A DNA stretch of 64,000 bases from positions 25,064,727 through 25,128,726 of the forward strand of contig OY987245.1 of assembly GCA_963920765.1 (NCBI GenBank). Reading direction: 5' to 3'. A program made the position numbers and the translations under genes. The notes beneath the pieces were generated by a model. The model saw only the letters and a program-made list of their open reading frames with translations. It was not told the DNA's origin and did no database searches. The stretch's first letter is position 1. Every line of letters starts with the position of its first letter. Below are positions 34,532-47,606 of the stretch, piece after piece. Source of the stretch: Ulota crispa (lineage: Eukaryota; Streptophyta; Bryopsida; Orthotrichales; Orthotrichaceae).

Positions 34532-37500
34532 TTAACCCCTGAACATCACAAAAGCCCTTTGTGGCCATATGTACAGCCATATATATAAACATATTTCAGC
34601 TGCTATGAGGGTTTTCCAAAAAAAATTATGCACCCACCATCATACAACCCTTGGATATGTATGGTTGTAACACTTCAACTTCAACTGATTCAAACTTCTA
34701 AATATTGGTTGCAACTATATTTGGTACCATAGCTCTAGAGCCCAAGGGCCCTTCAAGACGGGCCTACAACCATGGATTTTCCATGGAATTGCAATCGTCT
34801 TCTAGGAGTTATTTTGGCAACGTAATCAACATCAAAATTCAATGTTATAATTTTTGTAGAAGAAGGTATGTGCATACTACATGTATAAAAAACGTTCATA
34901 AATTTTGGGGAAATTTTGAAATTATTGTGATTTTTTGAAGCAAACGCTAAAGAAATCATATTAATTATAAAATGTATTGAATTATGCCAATTTTTTTATC
35001 ATGGATGTGAATGATGATGGAGATCATCATGATGGGATTTTTTTTCCCATGTTGATAAAGTTTGAAAAAGTAACCATTCCATGGTAATAGGTACTTAATT
35101 TGTGAGAGTAATAAAATTTTCCAAACTTAAATTTTTTCAAAATCTTAATGTACAAGGAGAAACTAGATTTAGTAAACTTTCTTGAGCTTGTTATTCTCAA
35201 ACTAAAAACTCATGATTTTAATAACTCATATTGAGTTTTGGTAAAAAGATCCTCAAAATTCAAAATACACTACTTGGTGGTGCATCTTTACTACTCAATT
35301 GGCAAGTGGGACCCTTTCATGAACATTATGTAGGCAAAAGCTATCTATCTACATCCTCTAAATTGCACTATTCATATCCCAACCGAATCTTAGATAAAAA
35401 ATAGTGTTATTTCAATGTCCGAGCACTTTTCAATCATCCAAAAGCCACAAATGACTACTGCAACATTTACATGCTTTCCACCTGATAACTTAAGTTACAT
35501 CCAATTTCTCCCTATTTAAGCTTACACCCTTGGCTTTTGTCATGTTGGTTGGTTCTTTGATGGTTTTGTTCACAATGTTCTACACTTGCCTTTGGTTTAT
35601 ACGCTCATTCTTTTTGTAATTGCACGCTTCTAAACAACGCGACACTTTGAATACAACTCAAACGTGTTGTACCTTACCTTTGTTCCTAACTCTCAAAGTG
35701 AACAATCAACCAGGAATTTTGAACCGCTAAGCGCCCAAACCATATTCACCAAAATCAAGATTTTGAGAGACCTACAACTGTAATACATTGTATTTTAGTC
35801 ATTCAGATGATCCATTGAAAACATAGGGACAACCGCTATTTAGAGAACAGTTTGCAAAGTTCCATTCTTGACATTTGGAGAAATATTGACTAAATTATTA
35901 AGTTCACTACATTTTCATAATATAATCAGCCCTTTATAAATATGACGGTGTGACCTTTATAAGAGTTAAAATCTTATACGTGTAATCTCTACTCCCCATT
36001 CCCCATTTTTTATAATGGAAAGAGTGCTTGGAAAGTATCAAGCATTTAGTTTTATTATTATCAATATTTCAATTTTCTAAAAATCTTACTTGGATAAACA
36101 TTAAATCATCCAGATAATGATAAATTTGTCATTAAAAAAAATTAATATACAAAGACAAAACATTTCTCTTTTCTAACCACATGATTGTTGTAAATCATTC
36201 TTTTGATTTAAACAACATAATTTATGAGGATCGTTTTCTTTTTGAATTATTGATGATGGTAGAAAAAAATTGGAGAGCAGAAATTAACACCTAAACGTTT
36301 ACTAGGCTTGGTAGTTCAGGCTCTATATACAATGGTGTTTGGATAAGGTCAACACTTTGGGAGGGAATATATAGTTGATCATATCCAAGTATTGACTTTA
36401 AAGAAACACTCCATCCAACTAATCTAAAATACAAAAAAGAGAATAGGAACCTTGACACTATCTAAACCTTTCTCTTACAAAGGCTGATCTTATCCAAGCA
36501 CTACTACTCATACAGTCACAAATTGTGATCACTCAAATTGCAGACTGGGGTTATTGGAGATTGGTTCCAATAGATGGGTTTGGATTTCTAGCAAGGTTTG
36601 GGTGCACTTTAGCAACACATTCTAGGGCAGAGTACTCCCAAGTTCTTTGATGTAGTGGGATTGCGGTAGAGTTTTGCTACTGAGGTGCACGGTTTCTTCG
36701 ATCCATATGGTTTACCATCCTCACATGGGAACATCACACAAGCGGCGGTTCAATAGCTGGTCAAGAGTTCAACTTCCGTTTCATTTTCAAAATTCCTATT
36801 CCGCATTGTTTGCTCAATGAAGACTGAGGGCGGATTTTTGGATTCTCCTTTCTCCATAAGAATAGAGCGGTTTCTTATCAATCAATTTTGATGGCCTTTG
36901 TATTGGGTTCACAAGGGGTGCAAGTTGAGTATTCACTTGCAAGTGATCAGTTTTGGTGTAAGGTACCTACCAGCAACAACCTCACAATGCAAATGACACT
37001 CTCAAATTATGTGAAATGGACTGCACTATAGAAGAAATTTAGTTCCCTTATAGGCAGTAGCACGCTACAAGACTCCATTGGGTTGGAATTGTAGTTGAGG
37101 GTTGGCCATCGACAAAAAGCCTTTGACGACAAGCAGAATTGCCTAATCAACCAAGCCCCTCAAGAAGACCAGACCACAACTACATCCTCAATCAACCACA
37201 TCCGATTCACAATAACTCCACTCCATCAAAATTACATCCATCAAAAACACATTTGGAGCCAAAACCATTACCGTCTCCCTTGGAGAGACCCTCAATATGA
37301 ACAACAAGAAACTCAAAACGTACAAACATGTATTTGCAAGGAAAGGCGATACAATATTGATCATAAAAAATCGTATCAATGGGGCGCCATTCAACAGAGA
37401 TCCATGCTTGGGATTTTCAAACAAACTATTAGAGCACATGACATCCCAGTCTCTCTCGCACTCTGTCCTTGCCAACAACACAAATTGACCATTCTTGCCA

Positions 37501-37795
37501 AACTTTGCGCCACCAAGGCAACCCAATTGCCAAGTAATTGCCTAGAAATCATGCTCTCTTCTGGACTGGACAGATTTTCCCGCCCATACGTATTTGTAGC
37601 TGCTGCTATGTATTACAACTTCCACACCATGGAGGAGTCACCGCATGCTTCCACAAATTGTTAGGAAATGTCCAGCTTCAAGCTAATACAGCCTCCTCAA
37701 ATTCTCAGAGAAAACCTCGCCCCCCAAAGGTGCTTGAATACGTGATAAACCCCTAGTATTGGCCATACTGGCATGCTGGGATTTTTAGGGGTTAA
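34532..37795. mobile_element. possible 3.3-kb TTAACCCC-ended composite element
   Basis: The left end TTAACCCCTGAACATC and the inverted right end TTAACCCCTAAAAATC bound the stretch. The left subterminal block GCCCTTTGTGGCCATATGTA is shared with the 220-bp element at 20148-20368. The interior holds AT-rich sequence, an inverted fragment of another dispersed repeat (about 35725-35900) and, from about 36500 to 37740, a less AT-rich, gene-like tract with no domain I recognise. That pattern would fit a transposon carrying captured host sequence. It could also be two unrelated ends that happen to face each other. Confidence 0.4.
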
Positions 37796-39089
37796 CACCA
37801 TCAACATGTGCAAACTATTAGAAGTATAGTGAAGCACAAGATTTTAGGCATTATTGAAAGAACTTACACTTTTATCACGTGAAAATTCAAACACATTGCC
37901 TAGTATGATTGCTCACAAATTTGTCAGTTGTGAATTTGAATTTGACCTAGCCTTATCAATTCTTGCAAGAAAAGTTTGGCCATGTATAAATAGATATTAT
38001 TGTAAAAAATGAATTTAACAAGGCTATGCTAGTAGCAATGATTATTGCACCTATTTTTGTAAAAAAAAAATTGTAACTATTTCATCTAAAAGTTATACTT
38101 TGTCAGATACCTCCAAAATCACACTAGATAGGAAAATTGAATTTTAGAGTTGAGTTGAATATTTACAAATTTTGATTAATTTAATTTTAAGACTTATTAT
38201 AGAGTGATGTAATCATCATCTTTAGCAATATAGTGTCAATGTCTTTCATACGGTGCACTTAAGCTTCTTCTTGATGGACTCAATTTTTTGATAACTTTTT
38301 TTATGACAAAGCCTCAAGCTAACCACTTCATTTGGGAGTTGTTAGTTATGAGTGTCATGCACTATAGTACAAAAGTTTCACTCCTTTTTTAAAAGAGTGG
38401 TTGTAATTTGAAAAGTGTTATTTTCCTTATTAGATGTTTTATAAATGTTAAACTAGTAAAAGCTAATTTTATTTCTCCTAACACTAAACAAATTTTAGAA
38501 TGAAAACATTTTATTAGTGTTGTGGAAAGTGATAATTCCTAGTAGTAACACTTACCAAAAGATCAACTATGCAAAACAAGAGTCCAAAATACAAAAAATG
38601 GCATTTCAATCCTAGAGAAATATGATCATGGGGTTTAAGGTTTGGACATTGAGGTCATGCAATTGGGTGTAGGGATTTATTTCTCTATACATGGAATTTA
38701 GGACTTCATCTAATTTGTTTAGGATTTTGGGCACACAATTAAGAAAATTTGTTGCAGTAAACAGTAATATACAATTGGTTTGGTTCACAAAATTACAAGA
38801 CAACAACAAGGACTTCAATTAGACAATTTTGGAATGCTCATATTAGGATAGACTAAGGGCATCTTGCCATGCTGCACAGGAAGGCAAACCCACAGCAAAA
38901 GTACAAACATTTCCCCACTGAACTTTACATGGAAGGACCTTATGGGATACTAATCACAAATCCTGATTGACTAACTTTGATGAACAAGAAAGCAAGGTTT
39001 AGGGTTTTGCCAATTGATTGATTAGCTTTTGAATTGCGGTAGAAGGTAATTTGTTTTTTTATAACCTCTAATAGAAGGTCAAATCACAA
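37796..39089. other. AT-rich spacer between the mirrored units
   Basis: No gene or repeat recognised. It ends with TCAAATCACAA directly before the inner end of unit 2. Confidence 0.5.
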
Positions 39090-39969
39090 GTAAAAAACAA
39101 CGTCCTATATGATCACATGTTTTATGACTGGGCATCCTAAATGACTCTAAAACGACTATGATGTGACTAAGAAATGATTGACATTGAAATAGTTGTTTTT
39201 TAGTCATTCTTTTGAACAATTCATATGAAACTCTCCACAGAATCATAATCTTCTAAATTCATAAGTACATTCTCATCCATAAGCGGATGAGGTTGTTGTT
39301 GTGTCTGACATCGTTTAGCTAGGATAGTGGTTTAGTCGTATGCCCAAAACATGAATTTATAGTATTACTAAGGTGTTACTAGTTAATGAACCACTAAAGA
39401 GTTACAACTTTCATTCCACATCATTTTCATGCAAAAACACATCTTTCACGGTTTTCTCTCAAAATTTTGGAACTGCCCGGTAGCATTATTTTTAGCTCTT
39501 TTTTGTTCTCTTGAGACTATGTGAATGCACACTATTGCAACAGTCATTTTTTAGTTGTTTAGCACGTTTTGTGGCACTACTAGTTCACTACTAGGATATG
39601 ACTTCTATAAATAAATTGGTTTTGAGTAAGTAGGTTAATGAAGTTGTTAGGAAAATAAGCAGCATAAAGTTGGATGTTGCTAGATACTAGTTCTATATTT
39701 ACTAACGTGCGACTAATCCATAACTAATAAATGACTTTCATGCAATTTTTATGTGCAACTAATTGAAGACTAATGAATGACTTCTACATGCTTCTACCTC
39801 TTCTGCTGAGTTAATGTTGTTCTTTCCATCACTTTAATTTAATGATTAGGATTTGATCTTATTTCATGGGTCATGGATGAGGAGCAAGGAATGTTTTAGG
39901 ATTTAGGGGTTTAGGGTTTAATGGGAGTTAAACAAACGTGATCATAGATAACATGTCACCACATCAGTT

Positions 39970-40022
39970 AAATGACTACAAAATGACTACAAAATGATTA
40001 CAAAATGACTACAAAATGACTA
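39970..40022 (-). repeat. 11-bp tandem array, unit 2 copy
   Basis: Five units of AAATGACTACA type; mirror of 33119-33171. Confidence 0.8.
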
Positions 40023-40383
40023 TAGGACAATTATGGAAGAACCCAATTATAGTCATGCATTTGTTGTCACTTAGAAGTTCATGGGTTTTTTTTTTCTACT
40101 ATTATTATTAGAATATAACTTGAGCAAATTAATTTAGGATTTACGGTGCAATTTTCTTTTTGGGCCCACATATTGTAGCTTTCAAAACAAAAAAGGTCTT
40201 GCTCTACCTATTCCAATTCCAACCAATTATTTGAAAGAGGTGTAGTTTGGTTAGCTCATTAAACTGTATGTTTAAGAGTTTAGTCATATTTTAGTTTTAC
40301 AAGAGTTGTAGTTAGGTCACTATAATCTTCTCCAAGCATGTGCTAGTTGTACATTAGTTATATTTGCGTCATACATTCAATAC

Positions 40384-40445
40384 ATTATTATTATTAATGT
40401 TATTGTTATTATTATTACTATTATTATTGTTATTATGATTATTAT
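40384..40445 (-). repeat. (ATT)n microsatellite, unit 2 copy
   Basis: Mirror of 32696-32757. Confidence 0.8.
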
Positions 40446-40909
40446 CACAATAATTAACAATTTAAAGCTATAATTAAAACTCTTTGAAAGCTTAAAAATA
40501 ATGTTTCATAAATATATATATAAATTTTATCATGATTTTGATTATTTTTTAAAGATAGGAGTCAAACAAAATTAAAAAAGAAATCATTTAAAATAAAAAT
40601 AAAAATTTAATACATTCAAATATTAGAAGTTAAAACATTAAAATTTGCAAAAAAAGAATGTTTTGAATGCTTTACAATAATTTTAGCATGTAAATAGTTC
40701 ATTTTTATGCAAATTTATGTTTTAAACACATTGTTGATATTAAATTTGCCAAAAAAAAATGTTATCTAAGTTTTAATAGCAATCACCCCAAAAATCAAGT
40801 TGTAGTTTTTGAGTCAGTTTAAACCCTTCATTGAGATTAGGGTTGATAGTTTGTAAGGTGAAGATGCAACAGCCACTTTTAAGTTTAGGGTTTAGCTCTG
40901 TAGACTTGA

Positions 40910-41062
40910 TTTGTTGGCTTTGTGCTTTTTAGAGAGTTTGTTGATTTTGTGCACTTGTCAAGGTTTGTTGGCTACGTGCACTTCTTTGGTTTTGTTGGCT
41001 TTATGTTCTTTGCACGTTTATTTGCTTTGCGCACTTGTCAATGTTTGTTGGCTTTACGTGCT
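40910..41062 (+). repeat. 27-bp minisatellite, unit 2 copy
   Basis: About six units beginning TTTGTTGGCTTTGTGC; mirror of 32079-32231. Confidence 0.75.
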
Positions 41063-41885
41063 ACAATATTATAACTCATTTTTAGGTTGTGCTTTTATTG
41101 TTTATATGAAATTGCTGAAATTGCAGGCGTGTGCAAATGATGTTGACTAGGTTTAGAAAGCAGTGTTTGGGATAGTTTGTGAGTGCTAAATGAACAGTGG
41201 ATATACTTTGAGGTTTTGAAAACCTTGAACTGTATATCTAAATTTTACATAAAGTCTGTACTGAATTGTGACTAAATAGCAACCGTGAATCAACCGAATC
41301 ATGATTGCATGGCGACTACTCCTTAACTGCATTGCAATTGAATTGTGATTGTATTGTGATTGTAATGGGACTTCATATGGAATGTATAATGACTATATTG
41401 TGATTGTAACGTAACTTGGCTACATTGTAATGCTATTATGTCTAAATGATGTCTGCATTTTGTGACTAATTTTTGATTAGTTTGTGACTAGTTTGTGTCT
41501 TGTTTGTGACTCTAATTTGTAACTACGTTTTGTATGCTTTTGTGAATGGTTGGTGACTAGATTGTGACTAAATTTTATATACTTGTGTTAATAGTTGGTG
41601 ATTGTATTTTGTTTGAGGAGTTACTGCATTGTGAACCCCAAATCTCATGTGATTGTATGACAACTATGTTGTCACTTCAAGTTTGCTTCAACCACTCTAT
41701 AGTGACTGGGTTGAAACTACTTTATAATAATTAAACTGCCAACGTTAGAATTAAAAAAGATGACTATGTGGTGACTAATATAGAACTATCCGCTACCATT
41801 ACTAGTAAAACGCACTATTTCTACACAACAAGCAGTTACCCCAAACTCTAAATGCCCAAAATCAAATAGTAGTTAGCTTAAGAAC

Positions 41886-41971
41886 AACTAAAATATGACT
41901 AAGTGATAACTAAAATATGACTAAGTAACAACTAATATATGACTAAGTGACAACTAAAATATGACTAAGTG
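41886..41971 (-). repeat. 21-22-bp tandem array, unit 2 copy
   Basis: Four units of AACTAAAATATGACTAAGTG type; mirror of 31170-31255. Confidence 0.75.
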
Positions 41972-42591
41972 GAATGTACAAATGACTAGAAAACGACTAA
42001 CCAAGCACTACAAAATGAATGTAAGTGCTTGTTGGAGCACCGTAGCACCTTGCTTCAAAACTAACAAACAACTAATATATGACTAATGAAAATTATGGGC
42101 TCACTTATCCGTTATTGATACATGACTAAATGAGAATTATGTGACCACTTATCCGTTATTGATATATGACTAAATCATAACTGTGTTGTCACTTATTTGT
42201 TATTGAATGTGGATTGGCATTTTGATAACAAATGTGGATTTTATAAAGCAGTTACTAAGATCAAGACACATTGCCACATGATAGTTTGATTTTGTTAGTG
42301 GAAACGTAATGGCACCATTGGGAATTGGGAAAATGTAAATGCCTTCAGAAAAAAAAAGGCGGCTGGATTCAAGAAAGAGAGAACAATTCTTTCTTCCCGA
42401 TAAAGACAAAGCTAGCATGACGTAAAAAATGAGATATTGTAATGTTCTAAATGGCTGAATGACAAAGACCACTAAACAACTACAAAATAACTAAATTGTG
42501 ACCAAATGAGACTAGTCATGATACAATCATTCAGCAAGAAATGACTCATTTTTAGTCATTTTTAGCAGTCATATAAGACATTGTTTTTTAC

Positions 42592-45500
42592 CCGTGATCG
42601 CAAGGGGGGGTGTTGGCATGGAGCGCTTGAGTTCTTTCCTCTCCTATTAGATGCAAGTAATTTTTGTAACCATCTCACAAATGACCTCTCTGCCTATTCA
42701 ATCTGGTTCTTTTAGCGTTCGTGCTTGCCTACAAACTTAACTTAAATTGTGTGTGCAACCCATGAGTTCTTTAATTTACTGTGCTCCGTCATACTGTGGC
42801 GCTCATTGCAACAATACTCTCGCGTGCATCACCAGTTAACTTATGTCCGGCAGAGCGCTATTGCTTTGACTTGCATCTGGTTTGTGTAAGGCCATCTAAA
42901 GCACACATAAGGCGTTGTATCAACAATGTACTTATGTGCTTATCTTTCAACTCCTCCATCCTTTCTGTTGGTTTCTTCCATGGTCCTTTTCCCCGCTTGC
43001 AATTCCAACCATCATGCGCAACCTAGATGAATGCATGGTTGAGTGGCTCAAAATTGTGTCACATTATAAAGAATTGCACACATTCAATTTTTAAATGCCA
43101 AAAAGGTACATTGGAAAATTAAAAAAAAAAAAAAATGATTCTAGAGACTTAAACTTTATTGTAAGCACAATAATGTTGTTCAATTTCTATTTTAGCATTT
43201 TATGGAGGTGTGGAGGACATTTTTGAAAAAACATGAGTGTGACAATTCTGCTGTCTGCAAGTTTCTCAAGGACTTTTTAAAGATGGTTTAGTTACTTAAG
43301 AGAATACAAAGGACTATGATTCTAGTGGGAATTTGAGTAAAATTTTAAGAAATTATAGTCTTGTTTTGTAAATTTATATTGAATGTTTGCAAAGGACTTT
43401 TTAATGCCTTTTTAATCTTGGATTTTACAAAGTCCTTTTTTCCTTTGTCTTTTATTTATTTCCTAATTTTTTTTTAAACTAGAATATTTTTCTGAATTCT
43501 AGGATAGACTTTTAGCAATAAGGAAATTTTGAATAACTTTGAATGATTGAAATCTAAGCCCTAGAACATAGCTTGCAGCGAGTAATTTCAAAAAGAACAG
43601 ATCCAGAGACATCAAACCGTTGGATTGAGTTTATAAGTCCATTGTAGACATGAAAAGGCTACTTAGCCGCCATGACACTTGATGTAATTACAAGCTAAGT
43701 CTTGAATCAAAACCCTAAATCCACTCAAGGGACTTTGAGGACAAGGACTTTTGCCAAAATTGAGCCACTCAACCATGCATCTAACCACCTGCCTGAATGC
43801 TTAAGAATTGCAGTACCTTAGATATCGATTGCTATTAAGAGAGCTGATAGAATCGTTATGTAGGTTGCTAGTTACTCAGTCCCCACCAAGAGCCCCATAG
43901 ATATTGTCAAACCTAATTGTTGTCTGTGACATTATAGCCCTTGTCACTAGATTCCATTTTCACATAACCTTAAACTGGTAGTGCTAGGAACATACATTTG
44001 CAATGTCTCTGCTTGTAGATTTCAGTTGAAACAACATCCGCCTTATGTTATGCCATGGTCAACCTTATGAGTGTTGTACATACACAAAAGTAATTCCGCT
44101 TTCCAAAGGCTTATGTGGCTCAATCTTGTCTGGTCTGTGCCAAACAATGTTTAAATAGAGGGCTCTTATTGCTATTTTTTTGGTTGATGGTTGTGTTTTT
44201 TAGTGTATTGGGCTATGGCTAGTGGTGGATATGTGTCACTCTCACTTGCTGTCTAACTTAGAGCACCATGACCGTAGCATACTCAAGCGATCAGTCAAGC
44301 GCTTTAGAAGTCAACAAAACTTACAAATAATAACAAACAAAATTCAAGAATAATGACCTTTCATATGCATTGGTTGATTTGGTTTTCTTTATTGAGGTAG
44401 GGGATAATGGAAAGAACTATTGCAAAGATTCTATTATTTAGGATTTTTGGGAGGATGATTTGTGCAATCCCCTTAGTAGCTAGCTCTCATTTGATTGCAT
44501 TGCATGACGTGGAACATATGGGCCCTTTAGGCTACTTCATTTTAGCTTAAAATAATGCAGTTGATTGTGCTCAAGATTGGTTGCTTTTTGCGTTGAGTGA
44601 GACTGTTCATCGGCATTCTCCAGTTTGCCAATTCACCACCAACTTCTTCCAATGACTATCGCATATCTTGCTTGCTACAATGCTGCTCAATCATTTGGCT
44701 TGTATTGCTCATTGAATTCCTTGACCTTTGCCACCCCTTCTTATTTACTTTTGATGTGCTGCGTTTGCTATAGCCCCATATTGTAGCTATCATTGCAGTA
44801 GGTTCATGAACTCCCTATGTTACCGCTTTTCATAGAGTATTGCCTCTCCATTTGTAATGTTCAAATGTCAAATTGTTGTGAGGTTGTGCAATTCCTCTGA
44901 CCACGTTGTTGTTACTTCATTGCATAGGTGCACACTTACGGTACTAAGGTTTTTGATCTATACATGGTTGGTCTTGTCAAGGCCCTAGCTCTTGTACTCC
45001 TCTTAAACAATGTCATACATACTAAGTTGTTGATAGGAGGTTTTTCAGCAGTTGGCAATGTTGTTTGTAAGTCATGTTTCTTTTATCGTACTCTTCTTAT
45101 TTGCGTTGCTTCCACAATTCCTTTGGTACTTGGTGGTTTAGTTTTGCTGTTTAGAAATACCAATACTCCATGTCTCTTCTCAAAATGTAATACCTTGTTA
45201 AAATTATTACTTTTGATTATAGGTCTGCTGCTTAGTGGAGGTAAGTTTTGACGTGTCTAGCCATCATGGATGAATTTGCCAGGTTTTTTCCAGTTGGATG
45301 CTTTCCTAGAAATCCTACATTTTATTCTTGTGACATACATTCTTACATTCATTCTCCAAATTTATGTAGCATTTTGTCAAGAATATAATTGTAGGTTGTT
45401 TTTGTAATACAAAGATTCCTCTTTCTAAACAAAATATTGGCATCCTCACACCAATTGCACGGGTGGAAATTAAATGTTACAAAAGTGCTGATTAAATTGT

Positions 45501-47318
45501 CCTTTCTTATGCCTCTATTCAAAGTTATAGAACCTTGCAATTTTTGAGGTGTGCGAGATGCTTATGTTGTTGAAAGTCTGGTGCGCACTAGCACCCTCTA
45601 TGCTTTCATGCAATGGTTGGGTTGGAGTCATGTCCTCTTCACAATCATTGCCAAAATACCTGAGGTAAAGCCTGGCTTCCTAGACAACCTCATTGATTTC
45701 ATTTCACTTCTATCTTTATTGTTACAAGTATGGGATGTGGTCTGTTGATGCGTCTAATGCATGGTTTAAAAGTGAACTACCTTAAACCATACCTCACGAG
45801 GTAAGCTATAAAACAATAGTTTTTTTCCACCTCTCTAAACTACATGTTTACTTTTGCAGGTGCAAGAGCAACCTCCAATTACAATCACTTTCTTAGCATG
45901 GTCCACAGCAGAGGTTCATTCTCTTATCAAGTCAACTTTCTTGGTTTTTGTGTTTTTTTAATGATGCTTTTGATGTGTGCATGTGTTTGGTGCTCTCAAT
46001 GACATTTTTTAGGACCATTTAGCTCAAAACTCTATCATATAATGTTTTGTATGATGTCCAACAATTGTATATGGCTTTTGAGTTTGTCAAGTTGTGTTGA
46101 GATTGGTTGACAAGTGATACACTATCCACAGTATATGCTTGGGCTTTTGGGTCTATGTCCTCACTGGTTGACTTGGTTAAAGTGAGTGGCCAAATCATAG
46201 ACCTTAACACGTGCAAATGTTCATTGCATTATGTTTTGATTATATGTTCTCTATCTTGAGTTGTACATTCCAAAACAATCTGAGAGAGTTTGCATTGTTA
46301 GAATTTAAGGCAACTTGTCTTCTTGAATGTCCATATTGTTAACAAGTTTGTTTACACAAAGTCAACATGGATGAAACCTATTCATTTTCTTCTTGTGTTG
46401 TTTTTTCATCTTGGATTGAAGTATTAGAGAATCTAGGTACTCCTTACACAAGCTCTAATAGTGGCTACAAAATGTATCTGCTTTTGTTTACTTGACCACC
46501 TTTCGGGTCGGGAAATGATTAAGCTTGAAAAAATTGTTGATGAGTTTGCAGATACACTGCATTTATTGTTCTTTACCTCGTTGGAGCGCTTTATGGAGAA
46601 AATAAGCAATGTTTTGATGGTTGTCTTGCATGCTTGGCTACTGTTGCTCTATTGATTAATTGTTGCTTTCTTATTTGTCTTGTCTATCTATACATAAAAC
46701 CTTCACACGAGGCACAAAAGCCTCTGCAATTCATTACTGAAGATTAAAATTGATAGAATGCATACTAAATTAGTAATTAATGGGGATTGTAATGGCATCC
46801 TTGTCATATTAGTGTTGTTACCTGGTGACTGTCTTTGATGTTTATTGATGGGAACTTCTTCTTTGGTTTGCTAGCAATTTTGTCTTAGTGTTTCCCATGA
46901 AATTATAATTCCATTAAATTTGATCATGATCAAAAATTCAGACAGCCCACTTGGTTGGAAGTCTAAATTTATGCATGCCAACTTGTAATGCAACATTTGT
47001 GTGCAATCCTAAGTATCAACTTTTAGCTTACGCAAGCGTTGCTTTCTGCAAAAACGTTAGCTTTCTGCAAGAAAGTTTTGAACAATTTGACCGCTTTCCT
47101 ACATGCAGTGTTTACCATGTATCTTTCCCTTGATTTAATCAAGAAACGAGATCTTTATGCAAGAAGTTTCAATTGGCTTCCCTTTGACTATCACTCATTT
47201 GTTGTGGTGAGTTCTAAAACTATCATTTTAGAGTATGTTTTTTTTGTCTTCTAAGTAAGAACTTCTTGAACGTAGATTGTAGATTATCAAGATGTTTTGA
47301 AAAAACTAGTGATATTAT
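42592..47318. other. unrecognised intergenic tract
   Basis: It starts with CCGTGATCG, the flank of unit 2, then a G run. No open frame shows a known domain. 44100-47250 is T-rich on the plus strand and less repetitive than the rest of the window. It could be decayed coding or captured sequence, but I cannot name it. A short poly(A) run lies near 43121-43135. Confidence 0.4.
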
Positions 47319-47606
47319 CACCTCAAGAAAAAGGGCCATTTTTGACTAAGGATTTTAACTACAAAAAAGACTAAAACAATTACACTTTTGTGACTAGTAT
47401 TTATGACCACATGTAGTCATAAATGATTAATTTACAATTGAATAATTTCATTTCATCATAAACAAATTAATTTATGACAACACGTAGTCATAACTTAAAT
47501 TATTTATGACTACATGTGGTCATAAGTACTAGTCACAAAAGTGTAGTTGTCTTAGTGTTTTAGTAGTCAAAATCCTTAGTCAAAAATGGCCCTTTTTCTT
47601 GTAGTG
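47319..47606. mobile_element. CACTA-type MITE, 288 bp
   Basis: The right end, inverted, is CACTACAAGAAAAAGGGCC, the classic plant CACTA terminus. The left end is CACCTCAAGAAAAAGGGCC. The inverted repeats extend for about 100 bp (CCATTTTTGACTAAGGATTT; TATGACCACATGTAGTCATA). TTA occurs just outside both ends (offset by one base on the left), compatible with a 3-bp duplication. No transposase. Confidence 0.8.

Larger units (their letters stand above)
39090..42591 (-). mobile_element. 3,502-bp mirrored element, unit 2
   Basis: Reverse-oriented counterpart of 30550-34051 with the same length and, as far as I compared, the same sequence. Its inner end reads GTAAAAAACAACGTCCTATA and its outer end GTAAAAAACAATGTCTTATA (inverted). 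Outside these ends the flanks diverge, so the duplicated unit is exactly the stretch between the inverted repeats. Near-identity implies recent duplication or ongoing gene conversion. It is non-coding on present evidence. Confidence 0.85.

Noticed and set aside
37095..37664. 189-codon open frame with a short stretch FSRPYVFVAAAMY reminiscent of ORC6
   Set aside because: The resemblance covers about a dozen residues, the flanking residues do not fit, and two other frames are also open. Not called as a gene.
44928..45251. 107-codon hydrophobic open frame
   Set aside because: Hydrophobicity follows from T-rich codons; no family motif, no splice context and no conserved neighbour supports it.
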